Part shown: in pieces, positions 15,365 to 24,600 of the stretch | Layout: every line of letters begins with the position of its first letter | Position numbering within the stretch: position 1 is the stretch's first letter | Origin: F1-120-MAGs118 sp013360535 | GTDB taxonomy: Bacteria > Planctomycetota > UBA1135 > GCA-002686595 | Direction: 5' to 3' | NCBI GenBank assembly: GCA_026647215.1 | Contig: JAPKHC010000002.1 | Location: 124,001-188,000, forward strand | DNA length: 64,000 nt | The notes under the pieces: model-generated | Seen by the model: the letters and a program-made list of their open reading frames with translations, nothing else | Told to the model about the DNA's origin: nothing | The model's database searches: none | Translations under genes and position numbers: made by a program

Positions 15365-17716
15365 CTAGGCGCCGAGCGCCGCTCCTTCGTAGCGGGACTC
15401 GTACATGCCGATCACGGAGTTGACGTCGATCAAGTCCGTCACCTTGCCGCTGATCACGGCCGTGCCCAGCAGGCCCTGCCGCGAGACCTTGCGCTGCACG
15501 GTCAGTTCCTGCTCGACGATGTCGAGGATGCGGTCGACGACGAGGCCGTAGCTCTTGTCGCCCGAGCGCACGACGACCGCCTGCGCAGGCGGGCAGCCGG
15601 CGACCGTCGCGTCCTGCATCGCGCCCTCGACGGGCCGACCGAAGAGCTCGGCGAGCGAGACCAGCGGCAGGATGTCGCCGCGGTACTGCACGACGCGCGT
15701 CGAGCCGGAGACCTCGACCTGATCGGCCGCGAACTCCTCGAGCCGCGCGGCGTCCTCCAGCGGAGCGGCCATGCGCAGGTCGTTGCCGACGCGGAAGAGC
15801 AGCAGCCGGCGCTTGTGGGTCGTGGCGGCCTCCGTGGCGGTGCTCGAGCCCTTGGCGCTGCGATCCCGCGACTGGTTGACCACGCGCGAGCGCTGCGCGA
15901 GGCCCATCACGTCGAGGATCAGCGCGACGCGGCCGTCGCCCATGATCGTCGCCCCGGCGAAGCTCGTCAGGCCCTTGAGCAGCTTGCCCAGCGGCTTGAC
16001 GACGATTTCCTCGGTGTCGCAGATGCGGTGCACCACGAGTCCAAACTGCCGGTCGTCGGCCTGCAGCACCACGATGTTGACCGCGTCGTCGGCGGGATCG
16101 GGACCGGGCAGGCCGAGCTGGCGGTCGAGGAACACCAGCGGCAGCAGCGCGCCTCGCAGCCGGTAGACCGGCGCGTCCTCGATGTACTCGATGCCGGAGC
16201 GCGCCGCGTCGCCTTCGAGGCGCACGAGCTCGAGCAGCGACACCTGCGGGATCGCGAAGCGTTCGTTGCCGGTGACGACCACCAGCGCCGGGATGATCGC
16301 GAGCGTCAGCGGGATCTTGATGCGGATCGCGAGCCCGAAACCGAACTTGTTCTGCAGGTCGATCTGGCCGCCGGTCTTCTCGATGTTCGAGCGCACGACG
16401 TCCATGCCGACGCCGCGGCCGCTGACGTTGGTCACGGCCGCCGCGGTCGACAGGCCCGGCGCGAAGATCAGCATGCAGGCCTCGCGCTCGCCCATGCGAG
16501 CCGCCTGTTCCTGCGTGATCAGGCCGCTCGACACGGCCTTGCGCTTGACGCGCTCGACGTCGACGCCACCGCCGTCGTCGGAGATCTCGATCACGACCTG
16601 TCCGCCCTCGTGGAAGGCGCTCAGCTGCAGGGTGCCCTCCTCGGGCTTGCCACGCTGGCGGCGCACTTCGGGCGTCTCGATGCCGTGGTCGCAGGAGTTG
16701 CGGACGATGTGCGTCAGCGGGTCCTTGATCGCCTCGAGGATCGTCTTGTCGAGCTCGGTCTCCTTGCCGTCCATCTCGACCTTGATCTTCTTGCCCAAGG
16801 TCTGCGCGAGGTCGCGCACGACGCGCGGCAGCTTGCTCCACACGTTGGAGATCGGCTGCATGCGCGTCTTCATGATGCTTTCCTGCAGCTCGGTCGTGAT
16901 CAGGTTGAGCCGCTGGGTGGTCGCGAGGAACCCGTTGTCGTTCGAGCCCGTCGTGAACTGCAGCACCTGGTTGCGCGCGAGCACGAGCTCGCCGACCAGG
17001 TTCATCAGCTTGTCGAGCTGGTTGACGTCGACGCGGATCGAGTTGTCGGCGATCGAGTGGTCGTTGCCCTTGGAGCCCTCGGCGGGACGCGGGGCGGCCG
17101 TCGCGGGCGCGGGCGCCTGCGGGGCTTCGACCTGCGCGGTCGCCATCGGAGCGCCGTGGGTCGAGTCGGTGCTCACCGGGAGCGGCGCACTTGGCTGCGT
17201 CGGGGCTTCGGCGGGTGCGGTCGCGACGGCCGCGGCAGGCGCCTGGACCGGCGCGGCAGGAGCGGGAGCCGGAGCCGCGGGAGCGCTGGCCGCGGCCTGG
17301 ACCGGGAGGCTCTTCTTGGGCTGGTTGGCGAACTCACCCTGCAGGCGCCTGAGCGTCTCCTTGAGCTCGACGAACTCCTCGAGGCCTTCGTTGCCCTGCT
17401 TCTCGATGTTCGAGAGCATGCGGCGCGTCGCGTCGACCAGCGCGAGCAGCGCGGTCGTGATCTCGGCGTTCATCGCGAGCTTGCCGTCGCGCAGGAGCGA
17501 GAGCAGGTTCTCGCCGACGTGGGTCAGCTTCTCGAGCCGACCGAAGCCGAGGAAGCCGCACGTGCCCTTGATCGTGTGGATCGTGCGGAAGATGCTCGCG
17601 AGCATCTCGCGCGCGTTGGGATTGGACTCCAACGCGAGCAGGTCGGTGTCCAGTCGATCGAGGTTCTCGTAGCTCTCGACGAGGAATTCGCTGACGACGT
17701 CGTCCATCTCGCCCAT
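15365..17716 (-). CDS. cheA: CheA-type chemosensory histidine kinase with two C-terminal CheW-like domains
   Basis: A 783-residue kinase. Order: HPt domain (1-105) with phosphorylatable His47 in FRTIHTIKGTCGFLG; an Ala/Pro-rich linker (about 130-225) where the CheY-binding P2 domain is usual; dimerisation helices (DQLDKLMNLVGELVLARNQ-type segment, about 245-300); HATPase with RNSCDHGIETP (N box), ISDDGGGVD and SGRGVGMDVV; then two successive CheW-like domains (about 490-620 and 640-775). ATG at 17716 is chosen, with a second ATG three codons later as alternative. Most CheA proteins have one CheW domain, so the duplication is notable. It heads the operon cheA-cheW-cheY-cheB-cheR-cheX. The upstream frame reads through a tRNA and is not coding. 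Confidence 0.92.
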   Translation of the reverse strand: MGEMDDVVSEFLVESYENLDRLDTDLLALESNPNAREMLASIFRTIHTIKGTCGFLGFGRLEKLTHVGENLLSLLRDGKLAMNAEITTALLALVDATRRMLSNIEKQGNEGLEEFVELKETLRRLQGEFANQPKKSLPVQAAASAPAAPAPAPAAPVQAPAAAVATAPAEAPTQPSAPLPVSTDSTHGAPMATAQVEAPQAPAPATAAPRPAEGSKGNDHSIADNSIRVDVNQLDKLMNLVGELVLARNQVLQFTTGSNDNGFLATTQRLNLITTELQESIMKTRMQPISNVWSKLPRVVRDLAQTLGKKIKVEMDGKETELDKTILEAIKDPLTHIVRNSCDHGIETPEVRRQRGKPEEGTLQLSAFHEGGQVVIEISDDGGGVDVERVKRKAVSSGLITQEQAARMGEREACMLIFAPGLSTAAAVTNVSGRGVGMDVVRSNIEKTGGQIDLQNKFGFGLAIRIKIPLTLAIIPALVVVTGNERFAIPQVSLLELVRLEGDAARSGIEYIEDAPVYRLRGALLPLVFLDRQLGLPGPDPADDAVNIVVLQADDRQFGLVVHRICDTEEIVVKPLGKLLKGLTSFAGATIMGDGRVALILDVMGLAQRSRVVNQSRDRSAKGSSTATEAATTHKRRLLLFRVGNDLRMAAPLEDAARLEEFAADQVEVSGSTRVVQYRGDILPLVSLAELFGRPVEGAMQDATVAGCPPAQAVVVRSGDKSYGLVVDRILDIVEQELTVQRKVSRQGLLGTAVISGKVTDLIDVNSVIGMYESRYEGAALGA

Positions 17717-18032
17717 GGGGGTCTTCTCGGGCTCGCAGGTCTGCGCGGTTGGGGGTCGGACCCGCTCTCGCCGGGGTGGCGAGGGCTCGCGGGCTGGTCC
17801 CCGGTTTCGACCGTGGCTCCGCGGCTCTTGAGGCGGAAACGCATTCCGCGGGCGCACGGGGCACCAACTGGCACCCTCGTGGCGCCGAACGGGCTCGAAT
17901 CTCCGACCTGTGGCGTAGCTCCGGAGCGGACGCTGGACGAAATGGGAGCCCCGACGGGCGCGGAAGCGCTCACCTCCGCGGGATCCCCCGGCGCCGGAGC
18001 TGCCCGCAGGCGCTCTCACCGCGCGACAAAGG
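17717..18032. other. Leader region between tRNA-His and cheA; no gene
   Basis: The 316 bases upstream of cheA hold no credible gene. On the minus strand around 17880-17910 there is a tRNA T-loop-like string (ATTCGAG), with GGCGCC on one side, but the flanking bases do not pair as a T stem. The promoter of cheA probably lies here; no clear -35/-10 pair is evident. It may be transcribed from the tRNA-His gene as a long leader. Confidence 0.4.
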
Positions 18033-18110
18033 TGGGGTGAGCGAGGGGACTCGAACCCCCGACCCCCAGGACCACAACCTGGTGCTCTAACCGACTGAGC
18101 TACGCCCACC
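18033..18110 (-). tRNA. tRNA-His (GTG anticodon)
   Basis: A full cloverleaf can be drawn on the minus strand. The acceptor GTGGGCG (18103-18109) pairs with CGCTCAC (18037-18043) with one G:T pair. The D-arm is GCTCAGTCGGTTAGAGC, the anticodon stem CCAGG/CCTGG encloses loop TTGTGGT with anticodon GTG, and the T-arm is GGGGG-TTCGAGT-CCCCT. The extra 5' G (position -1, at 18110) and discriminator C73, both hallmarks of tRNA-His, are encoded, as is the 3' CCA (18033-18035). It is co-oriented with, and upstream of, the chemosensory operon. Confidence 0.97.
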
Positions 18111-18121
18111 ACCCACGACGC

Positions 18122-18139
18122 CGCGGCCCGAAGGCCGCG
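18122..18139 (-). terminator. UUCG-tetraloop hairpin between the coiled-coil gene and tRNA-His
   Basis: A perfect 7-bp stem, CGCGGCC/GGCCGCG, closes on TTCG when read on the minus strand, giving the very stable C(UUCG)G tetraloop. It lies 63 bases beyond the stop of the coiled-coil gene and 12 bases before the tRNA. No T run follows, so it may instead mark an RNA processing or attenuation site. Confidence 0.45.
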
Positions 18140-18201
18140 ATGTCCCGCCGGCCCATCTCGGCCCGCGAGGGCGGAGAGGATCGGACCGGCGTGCCCGCTT
18201 G

Positions 18202-18648
18202 TCAAGCGCCCCGGTCGGAACCCTTGGTGCGGCGCCCCTTGAAGAGCCCGCCCAGCCCTCGAGCGCGCTGGCCGGGGGCCTCGAGCCGCGGCGTGGAGGC
18301 TGCCTGCAGCGCGAGCACGCGCTCGCGCAGGAGCTCGTTCTCGCGTTGCACGGCACCGAGTGCGAGCAACAGCCGCTTCTGGGCCTCTTCGGAGCGCTGG
18401 AAGGCCTCGCGTTCGCGGCCCACGGTGTCCTCGAGCCGATCGATCCGGCGCTGCGTGCCGCGCTCGACCTTCTCGGCGACGGCGAGCTCGCGCGCGAGCC
18501 GCTCGGCCGCCTCACGCGCCTGCGCCTCCTGCCGCGCGAGCGCCGCGATGCGCTGCTGGTACTCGCGCTCGCGCCGGCCGGGGCCGACCACCTTCGGCGC
18601 CTGCGGCACCAGCTCGACCACGCGCTCCCCCAGATTCGACACGGCCAT
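18202..18648 (-). CDS. Small coiled-coil protein of unknown function
   Basis: A 148-residue, highly charged protein. After a short segment MAVSNLGERVVELVPQ, about residues 28-118 are a continuous Ala/Glu/Arg-rich heptad pattern (REREYQQRIAALARQEAQAR and following), predicting a long coiled coil. The tail is basic and Gly-rich (GLGGLFKGRRTK). There is no signal peptide or membrane segment. ATG at 18648 is favoured by AGGGGGAG nine bases upstream; the in-frame upstream extension lacks such a site. Family not recognised. A scaffold or nucleoid/divisome-type adaptor is possible; this is speculation. Confidence 0.65.
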   Translation of the reverse strand: MAVSNLGERVVELVPQAPKVVGPGRREREYQQRIAALARQEAQAREAAERLARELAVAEKVERGTQRRIDRLEDTVGREREAFQRSEEAQKRLLLALGAVQRENELLRERVLALQAASTPRLEAPGQRARGLGGLFKGRRTKGSDRGA

Positions 18649-18745
18649 GCGACTCCCCCTCGTTCCCGTAGATGGTTGAACATCGGCTGGGCGGAGCGTT
18701 TCCTTTCCTGCCGGTTTCGAGCTCCTGACGATAGAGGCCCCTCCC

Positions 18746-19531
18746 ATGAAGCTCCCCTCCCTTCCGGCGTTCTTCGCGCTGCTCGCGGCCGCCTGCTCCG
18801 CTCCGCAGTTTCAGGCCGAGCTGCTCTACGGCCCGCTCGAACCTTCCGGCGACGTCGCGATCACCGACACCGCGCTCGTCGTGCCCGTGCGCGCGAGCGA
18901 GAGCGTCGGCAGCCTCGGCATCGACGACAGGGAAGGCACGCTCGGCGCGCGCGTCGACCTCAAGTGGGGTTCGCCGCACCTGACGCTGACGACGCAGCAG
19001 TCGAGCTGGAGCGGCGACGGCACGATCGACGCGGACTTCGGCGGCATCAGCGTCCCCGGCGCGTCGCTGGCCGTGTCGAGCGACCTCGACCTCGCGGTGC
19101 ACCGGGCACTGCTCACGTTCGACCTCGCGCCGACCGACCTGCTCGAGCTCGGCCTGGGTTTCGGCCTGACCGCGGTCGACATCGACGCCAGCGTGGCCGA
19201 GAGCGGCAACCCTTCGAACCGCGAGAGCCTCGACGAGCTGCTCCCCATCCCCGTGCTCGCCGCGCGCGCCGCCGGTCGGCTCGGTGGCTTCGAGCTCGAG
19301 GGCCTCGTCTCGGGCCTCACGGCCAAGATCGACGGTGACGAGGCCACGTTCCTCGAGTTCGACCTCAACGCCAAGTACGCCTTCGTCGGCGAGCACGGCA
19401 GCCTGCACGGCGCGGTCGTCCTCGGCTGGCGCTCGATCGACTTCGAGTTCGACTACAGCGACGGTTCGCTCGACTACGACGTCGACCTCGGCTTCGACGG
19501 CCCCTACCTCGGATTGCAATTCGGACTGTAG
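18746..19531 (+). CDS. Predicted outer-membrane beta-barrel protein
   Basis: A 261-residue exported protein. Its signal peptide MKLPSLPAFFALLAAACSAP ends in a sequence resembling a lipobox (LAAAC) but with Ala at -3, so it may be either lipoprotein or conventionally cleaved. The mature part alternates polar and hydrophobic residues in strands of 8-10 (LTLTTQQSSWSGDG, LLELGLGFGLTAVDI, LHGAVVLGWRSIDFEF) separated by Asp/Gly turns. It ends with PYLGLQFGL, as in small outer-membrane barrels. Eight or so strands can be traced. No homologous family is recognised with certainty. It is divergent from the coiled-coil gene across 97 bases. Confidence 0.65.
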   Translation: MKLPSLPAFFALLAAACSAPQFQAELLYGPLEPSGDVAITDTALVVPVRASESVGSLGIDDREGTLGARVDLKWGSPHLTLTTQQSSWSGDGTIDADFGGISVPGASLAVSSDLDLAVHRALLTFDLAPTDLLELGLGFGLTAVDIDASVAESGNPSNRESLDELLPIPVLAARAAGRLGGFELEGLVSGLTAKIDGDEATFLEFDLNAKYAFVGEHGSLHGAVVLGWRSIDFEFDYSDGSLDYDVDLGFDGPYLGLQFGL

Positions 19532-19591
19532 CCACCGCGCGCCGCGCGAGGCGCGGTCGGCAAGCGCGCCGGGCCTTGCTACCTTGGGGCC

Positions 19592-20005
19592 ATGGCATCG
19601 GAATCCGCCAGTCCCAAGGGCGCGAGCCCGGGTCCCGTTCCGGGCCCGAGCTACGGCAACATGAGCGACCAGCACTGGTCGCGCACCCGCAGCGAGCGCA
19701 ACCGCGAGGCGCTCGAATACTACCTCGAACGCTCGCGTGCACCCGGCGTCGCCGAGGGCGGTGCCGAGCGCAACTTCTACTGCATGCACTGCGACGGCGT
19801 GATCCCGTTCGAGCACCGGGGGCACGCCTGCCCGCACTGCAAGGCCGAGCTCGACGAGCACGTCAAGCGCTACTTCAACTGGGTCGAGATCAACGAGCCG
19901 CCCGAGAGCGACATGAAGGCGCTGATGCCGTTCCTGATCGGAGCGATCGCGCTGGTGGCGGTGTGCGGCATCTCGTTCCTCGCCTGGACGGTCTGGGGCT
20001 CGTGA
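19592..20005 (+). CDS. Zinc-ribbon protein with C-terminal membrane anchor
   Basis: A 137-residue protein with three parts: a Ser/Pro-rich start, a charged helix (RTRSERNREALEYYLERSR), and a zinc ribbon with FYCMHCDGVIPF and HACPHCKAEL (two C-x2-C pairs about 18 residues apart). A single C-terminal transmembrane helix (ALMPFLIGAIALVAVCGISF, about 111-130) suggests a tail-anchored protein with the ribbon in the cytoplasm. Its stop overlaps the GTG start of the E1-like gene (GTGA), so the two are translationally coupled. Function unknown; the link to an E1-like enzyme suggests a role in sulfur-carrier or protein modification chemistry at the membrane, which is inference. Confidence 0.75.
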   Translation: MASESASPKGASPGPVPGPSYGNMSDQHWSRTRSERNREALEYYLERSRAPGVAEGGAERNFYCMHCDGVIPFEHRGHACPHCKAELDEHVKRYFNWVEINEPPESDMKALMPFLIGAIALVAVCGISFLAWTVWGS

Positions 20006-21027
20006 GCGAGCGGCGCTTCGAGCGCCAGGTGCGCTTCGCGCCGCTGGGAGCGGCGGGACAGGCGCGGCTGGAAGCGAGTTCGGTGCTCGTCGTCGGGTGC
20101 GGAGCGCTCGGAGGCGCGCTCGCGCAGTCGCTCGTGCGCTCCGGCGTCGGCCGCGTGCGGGTCGTCGACCGCGACATCGTCGAAGAGACCAACCTGCCGC
20201 GGCAGGTGCTGTTCGAGCCCGCGCACCTCGGCCGGCCCAAGGTCGAAGCCGCGCTCGAGACGCTGGCGCGCATCGGCGGGCCGAGCGTGGTCGATGGCCG
20301 CGCGCTGCATGTCGACACGGACACGCTGCCCGAGCTCGCGCGCGACGTCGAGCTCGTGCTCGACGGCACCGACAACCTCTCGACGCGCTACCTGATCAAC
20401 GACTACGCCGTCGAACGCGGGATTCCGTGGGTTTACGGCGGTGTCGTCGGCGGAGCGGGCCTCGTGCTGCCGGTGCTGCCCGGCGTCGGCGCCTGCCTGC
20501 GCTGTATCTTTCCCGAGCCCGCGCCTCCCGGTGCCTTGCCCACCTGCGACACGGCCGGAGTGCTCCAGCCCGCCGTGGCCGCCATCGCGGCCCTGCAAGC
20601 CGCCTGTGCGCTGCGCCTGCTCTCCACGCCGCGCGAAGAACGCGCCCGAGTGCCGTTGCGCCTCGTCGAGCTCGACGTCTGGAACCTCGAGTCGCACTCG
20701 CTCTCCGCGGCACGCGACCCCGACTGCCCGTGCTGCGCCCGGCGCGAGTTCCCGTGGCTCGACGCACCCGCCGGCGCCGGTGCCGTGTCGTTGTGCGGTC
20801 GCAACACCGTGCAGGTGCGTCCGCAGCTCGCCGCGCGCCCCGACCTCGCCGAGATCGCGCGGCGCCTCGACGGCGTGGTCGACGAGCTCGCGCTCCACGG
20901 CGGCCTGCTCGTGTTCCGCAGCGACGGCGTGCGCTTCACGGTCTTTCCGGACGGTCGGGCCTTGCTCGAAGGCACCAGCGAGATCGAGCGCGCCCGCGCG
21001 CTGTATGACCGGGTGCTCGGCTCGTGA
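20002..21027 (+). CDS. ThiF/MoeB family E1-like adenylyltransferase
   Basis: A 341-residue enzyme of the ThiF/MoeB/HesA family, which adenylates the C-terminus of ubiquitin-like sulfur carriers. Visible: RFERQVRF at the start, nucleotide-binding VLVVGCGALGGALAQ (Gly-rich loop), DRDIVEETNLPRQVLF (Asp and Arg of the active site), DGTDNLSTRYLINDY, and zinc ligands in CLRCIF and CPCC. After about residue 255 there is an extra domain of about 80 residues (SLCGRNTVQV ... VFPDGRALLEGTSEIERARALY), as in some fused MoeB-type proteins. Start is GTG at 20002, overlapping the previous stop. The downstream gene is a MocA-like nucleotidyltransferase, which favours a molybdenum-cofactor or sulfur-carrier setting. 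No ThiS/MoaD partner is in view. Confidence 0.85.
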   Translation: MSERRFERQVRFAPLGAAGQARLEASSVLVVGCGALGGALAQSLVRSGVGRVRVVDRDIVEETNLPRQVLFEPAHLGRPKVEAALETLARIGGPSVVDGRALHVDTDTLPELARDVELVLDGTDNLSTRYLINDYAVERGIPWVYGGVVGGAGLVLPVLPGVGACLRCIFPEPAPPGALPTCDTAGVLQPAVAAIAALQAACALRLLSTPREERARVPLRLVELDVWNLESHSLSAARDPDCPCCARREFPWLDAPAGAGAVSLCGRNTVQVRPQLAARPDLAEIARRLDGVVDELALHGGLLVFRSDGVRFTVFPDGRALLEGTSEIERARALYDRVLGS

Positions 21028-21602
21028 GCCTGCGCGTCGCGATCCTCGCCGCCGGTGCGAGCACGCGACTGGGTGAGCCCAAGGCGCTCGCCCGCCTCGG
21101 TCCGCGCACGGCACTCGAGTGGCTCGTCGCCGCCGCGAGCCGCGTCGACGCGCGGCCCTTCGTCGTCGTCGGCGCCCATGCCGTCGAGATTCGCGCGCGC
21201 GCACCGAGCCCGTGCGAAATCGTCGAGAATCCTCGCTGGCAAATTGGTCGAGCGAGCGGGCTCGCGCTGGCGCGAGAGCGCGCCGGAGCCGTCGACCTGC
21301 TGGTCGCGCCCGTCGACGTCCCGCTCGTCGACGCGCGCACGTTCGAGGCGCTGGCCGCGGCCTGGCGCGAGGCCGGCGAGCCCGAACGCGGCTGGCTCGC
21401 GCCGCGCGAGAGCCTCACGGGCCGCCACGGGCACCCCGTGCTGATCGGACGGGCGCTGCTCGCGGAACTGGAACGGATTTCCGACCTGCGGGAACTGCGG
21501 CGGCGCGCGGCACCGCTGTTCGACGTTCCCATCGCGGATCCGGCGGTCCTCGACGACCTCGACACGCCCGAGGACCGCGAGCGCCTGCGCCGGCGCGTCT
21601 AG
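21024..21602 (+). CDS. MocA/MobA-like nucleotidyltransferase
   Basis: A 192-residue nucleotidyltransferase of the GT-A-type fold. The signature VAILAAGASTRLGEPKAL (residues about 4-21) matches the L-A-A-G-x-S-x-R-x-G-x-x-K motif that binds NTP. LLVAPVDVPLVDA carries the metal-binding Asp, and GRHGHPVLIGRALL matches the conserved GxxGHP loop of molybdenum cofactor cytidylyltransferase MocA. Start is GTG at 21024, overlapping the E1-like stop by four bases. Probable role is cytidylylation or guanylylation of molybdopterin; another sugar or cofactor is possible. Confidence 0.82.
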   Translation: MSLRVAILAAGASTRLGEPKALARLGPRTALEWLVAAASRVDARPFVVVGAHAVEIRARAPSPCEIVENPRWQIGRASGLALARERAGAVDLLVAPVDVPLVDARTFEALAAAWREAGEPERGWLAPRESLTGRHGHPVLIGRALLAELERISDLRELRRRAAPLFDVPIADPAVLDDLDTPEDRERLRRRV

Positions 21603-21666
21603 TTTTTCGCCGCTGCGCTGGAGTTGGGCGAAAGGGCGGGTCGATAGGGCGCCGCAAGTTCCCCAC

Positions 21667-24600
21667 ATGACTTTCCAGGGCGATGTCGCAGGTCTCGGCC
21701 TCGGTGAGCTCCTTCAGGGCCTCGCTCGCGGCGGCCGGGAAGGTGTGCTCAATCTCATCGGCGGTGGCATCACGGCGCGCATCGGCGTGCTCGATGGCCA
21801 GCTGACGCTCCTGCCCGAAGAGGGCGAGGATCCGGAGATCTGGCGCCGGCGCTGCGAACGTGCGTGGGCCAACGACCTCGACGAGCGCATCGATTCGCTG
21901 CGCATGCGCGAGATTGCGCAGGCGAGCCGGCTGGAGACGATGTTCCAGCTGCTCGACTGCCACGGCGTCCACTTCCGCTTCGAGCCGGGTTCGGTCGACC
22001 AGCTGATCGACGCCGCGCCGAAGAAGGACGGAGCCACGAACGGCCTCGAGAATCGCCTCGAGACGGGCGTGGTGATCGAGGTGCGCTCGCCGATCCTGTG
22101 CCCGCCGGTTTCCGTCGAGTACATCCTGCTCGAGCACGCGCGGCTCTCCGACGAGCTCGGCTCCTATCCGGACGCGGCCAAGATCAGCGGCCACTTCGTG
22201 CCGCGCATCACGCTCGACACGTGCCCGCAGCGCGCCTTCGAGCGCCTGTGGAAGGAATGCGACGGAAGCTCGAGCGTCGCGGAGATCTCCGATCGCCTCG
22301 GCTGGCCGATGCGTCAGGCGCGCGTCTCCTTGTGCGGCTTGCACTCGCTCGGCGCGTTGCGACTCGCGGACGCGCCGGAGATGCTCGCGCTCGCCCAGCA
22401 CGAGTTCGACGAGTCGCGTTCCGCGCGCGCGGCCTCGCGGCTCTCGGGCTGGTGCGTCCTGGCTGCGCCGGGACCGGCCGCACCCGACGAGGCACGTTTC
22501 CTGCTCGAGTTGTGGGCGGCGAACCTGCTGCAGCCCGCGCTGGAGCAGATGACGCCGCGCGCAGCCCGCACGCTGCTCGCGAAGATCGACGGGGCCGAAC
22601 GCGACAACGCCGCCGCTTGCGCGCGCTGGTCGCACCTGCGCCAGATCCACCGCACCGACTTCCTGGTCGAGCTCTTCTCGCTGCACCGCCAGCAGGCGAG
22701 TCCCAACGAGGCCGACTGGCCGGCGATCAACGACCTGCTGCGCGTCGCGCGCCGCTTGCAGGACAAGGGCCATCCGTGGCTCTCCGGCATCCTGCTCCGC
22801 ACCGCCGCCGCCCGCAGCACGACGCCGGTGCCCGTGCGGCTCGAGATCGGCCAGCGCATGCTCGCCGTCGGCCTGCAGGCCGAAGGCGCCTCGTGGATCA
22901 TCGATGCCTCGCGCTCGTTCGTGGCCCAAGGTGCGCCGGAGCGCGCCGTCGCGGCCCTGCGGCAGCTGCTGCAGGAGATGCCGACGCAGCGGGAGGCGCG
23001 GGCACTGCTCGGCAATGCGTACGGTCGCACGGCCTCGGGTCGCCGCGTCCGCCGCAACACGCTGATCGGTCTCGCGGCGGGTCTCGTCGTGTCCGTGGCC
23101 GCGGTCGTGCACGTGCGCACCGATCAGGCCTATCAGGAGAAGCTCGCCGCCGTGCGCGAGGAACTCGGCGACCCGCAGCGGGCGCTGTCGGCGATCGACA
23201 TGCACTTCGGCGACGGCGGTGGCGACGAGATCGCCGGCCTGCGTGCGCAGCTGCTCGAGCGCCTGCGCGATCGCCAGATCCAGGCCCAGCAGGACTGGAT
23301 CGCGGACTTCCTCGAGTGCAACCTCGAGTGCACGGGGGGGGACCCGGTGCTCGGCCTGCGCAACGCGCTCGCGCTGCCGCCGCCGCCCGCGGCGCCCGCC
23401 GTCGAGGGCGTCACGCCGCCCAAGCTGCAGACGCTGCTCGACAACCTCGCGGCGCGCCTCGAGGACATGCTGCTCGCCGCCGGCCAGTCGACCGATCTCG
23501 TCGAGCAGAGCCACGCCGAGCAGCGCCTCGAACGCCTGATCGAGGACCTGCTCGCCGTCACGACCGCCGTGTCGGACCGCGTGGAGATCTCGAACTTCCG
23601 CGGGCGACTCGAGTCGCTCGAGCTCACGCTGCGCGAGCGGGCCGAGATCCGCGCCACGGAGCGCGAGAAGGAACTGCGCAGCCGCGACATGGAGCGGCTC
23701 GACGCGCTCTATGCGGCGGGAACGGCCCACGCCGCTGCCGGCGACCTCGCGCGCGCCGTCGATTGTTTCGAGCAGTTCGCCAAGGCGCCCGGTGCCGACG
23801 CCGTGCTGCCGCTCTTCCGCGCGGAGATCGACGGCGTGCGTGCCCACCACCGCGCCTACGTCGAGGCGCGCGAGCTCGCCGCCGCTGGACGCCATGCCGA
23901 AGCTCTCGCGGCGCTCGCTGTCGCTTGCCCGCGGCCTTCCGAGCACCTGCTCCCCTGCCGCATCGACTCCGTGCCTTCGGGCGCTTACGTGCGCTTCAGC
24001 GACGGCTCGACGCGCACGACACCGTTCGTGCTCGAGGCCGCGCCGGGAGTGCGCGTGCGCGCGAAGCTCGAGGCCACTGGCTGTGCCTCCGCCGAGCTCG
24101 CCTTCGACGATCCCTGCGATCGCGTGGTCCTGCTCTCGCGCGAGCCCGACGCGCTCTGGCCGACCCAATCGAAGGTCGAGGCTCCGCCGATCTCCGTGCA
24201 CGACGACCACGTGGTCTGCGACCGCGCCGGTCGAGTCGCGCGCATCGACTCCCAGGGCAAGGAAGCCTGGTCCGCGACGCTGCCGGGGTTGATGGGCGTG
24301 CGCCACGCTCCGGTCTTCCTGCCGCGCCGGCCCGGACACCTGTTCATCGCCGCCGAAGACGGCAACGTGTGGATCGTCGACGCCTCCAACGGACGTGTCG
24401 AAGGACCGTGGAGCACGGGCTCGCAGCCTCTCGGCGGACCGGTTCCCACCCAGGACGGCGCGAAGTTGCGCACCGTCGACGGGCGCGTCTTCACGTGGAG
24501 TACGCGAGTTGCCGCCGAAACCGAGGAACCCTTCGAGGGCCCGGAGCCGGAGCTCGCTTCGACGCGACACGACGCCGGGCTGGCGATCCGCCGCCGCAGC

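Noticed and set aside
17880..17995. A second tRNA or tRNA-Sec on the minus strand
   Set aside because: A T-loop-like string and GGCGCC repeats occur, but the T stem does not pair, no anticodon arm can be drawn and the spacing is too long.
17717..18205. In-frame N-terminal extension of cheA by 163 codons
   Set aside because: The frame reads through the tRNA-His gene and produces tRNA-translation-like peptides; the HPt domain starts at 17716.
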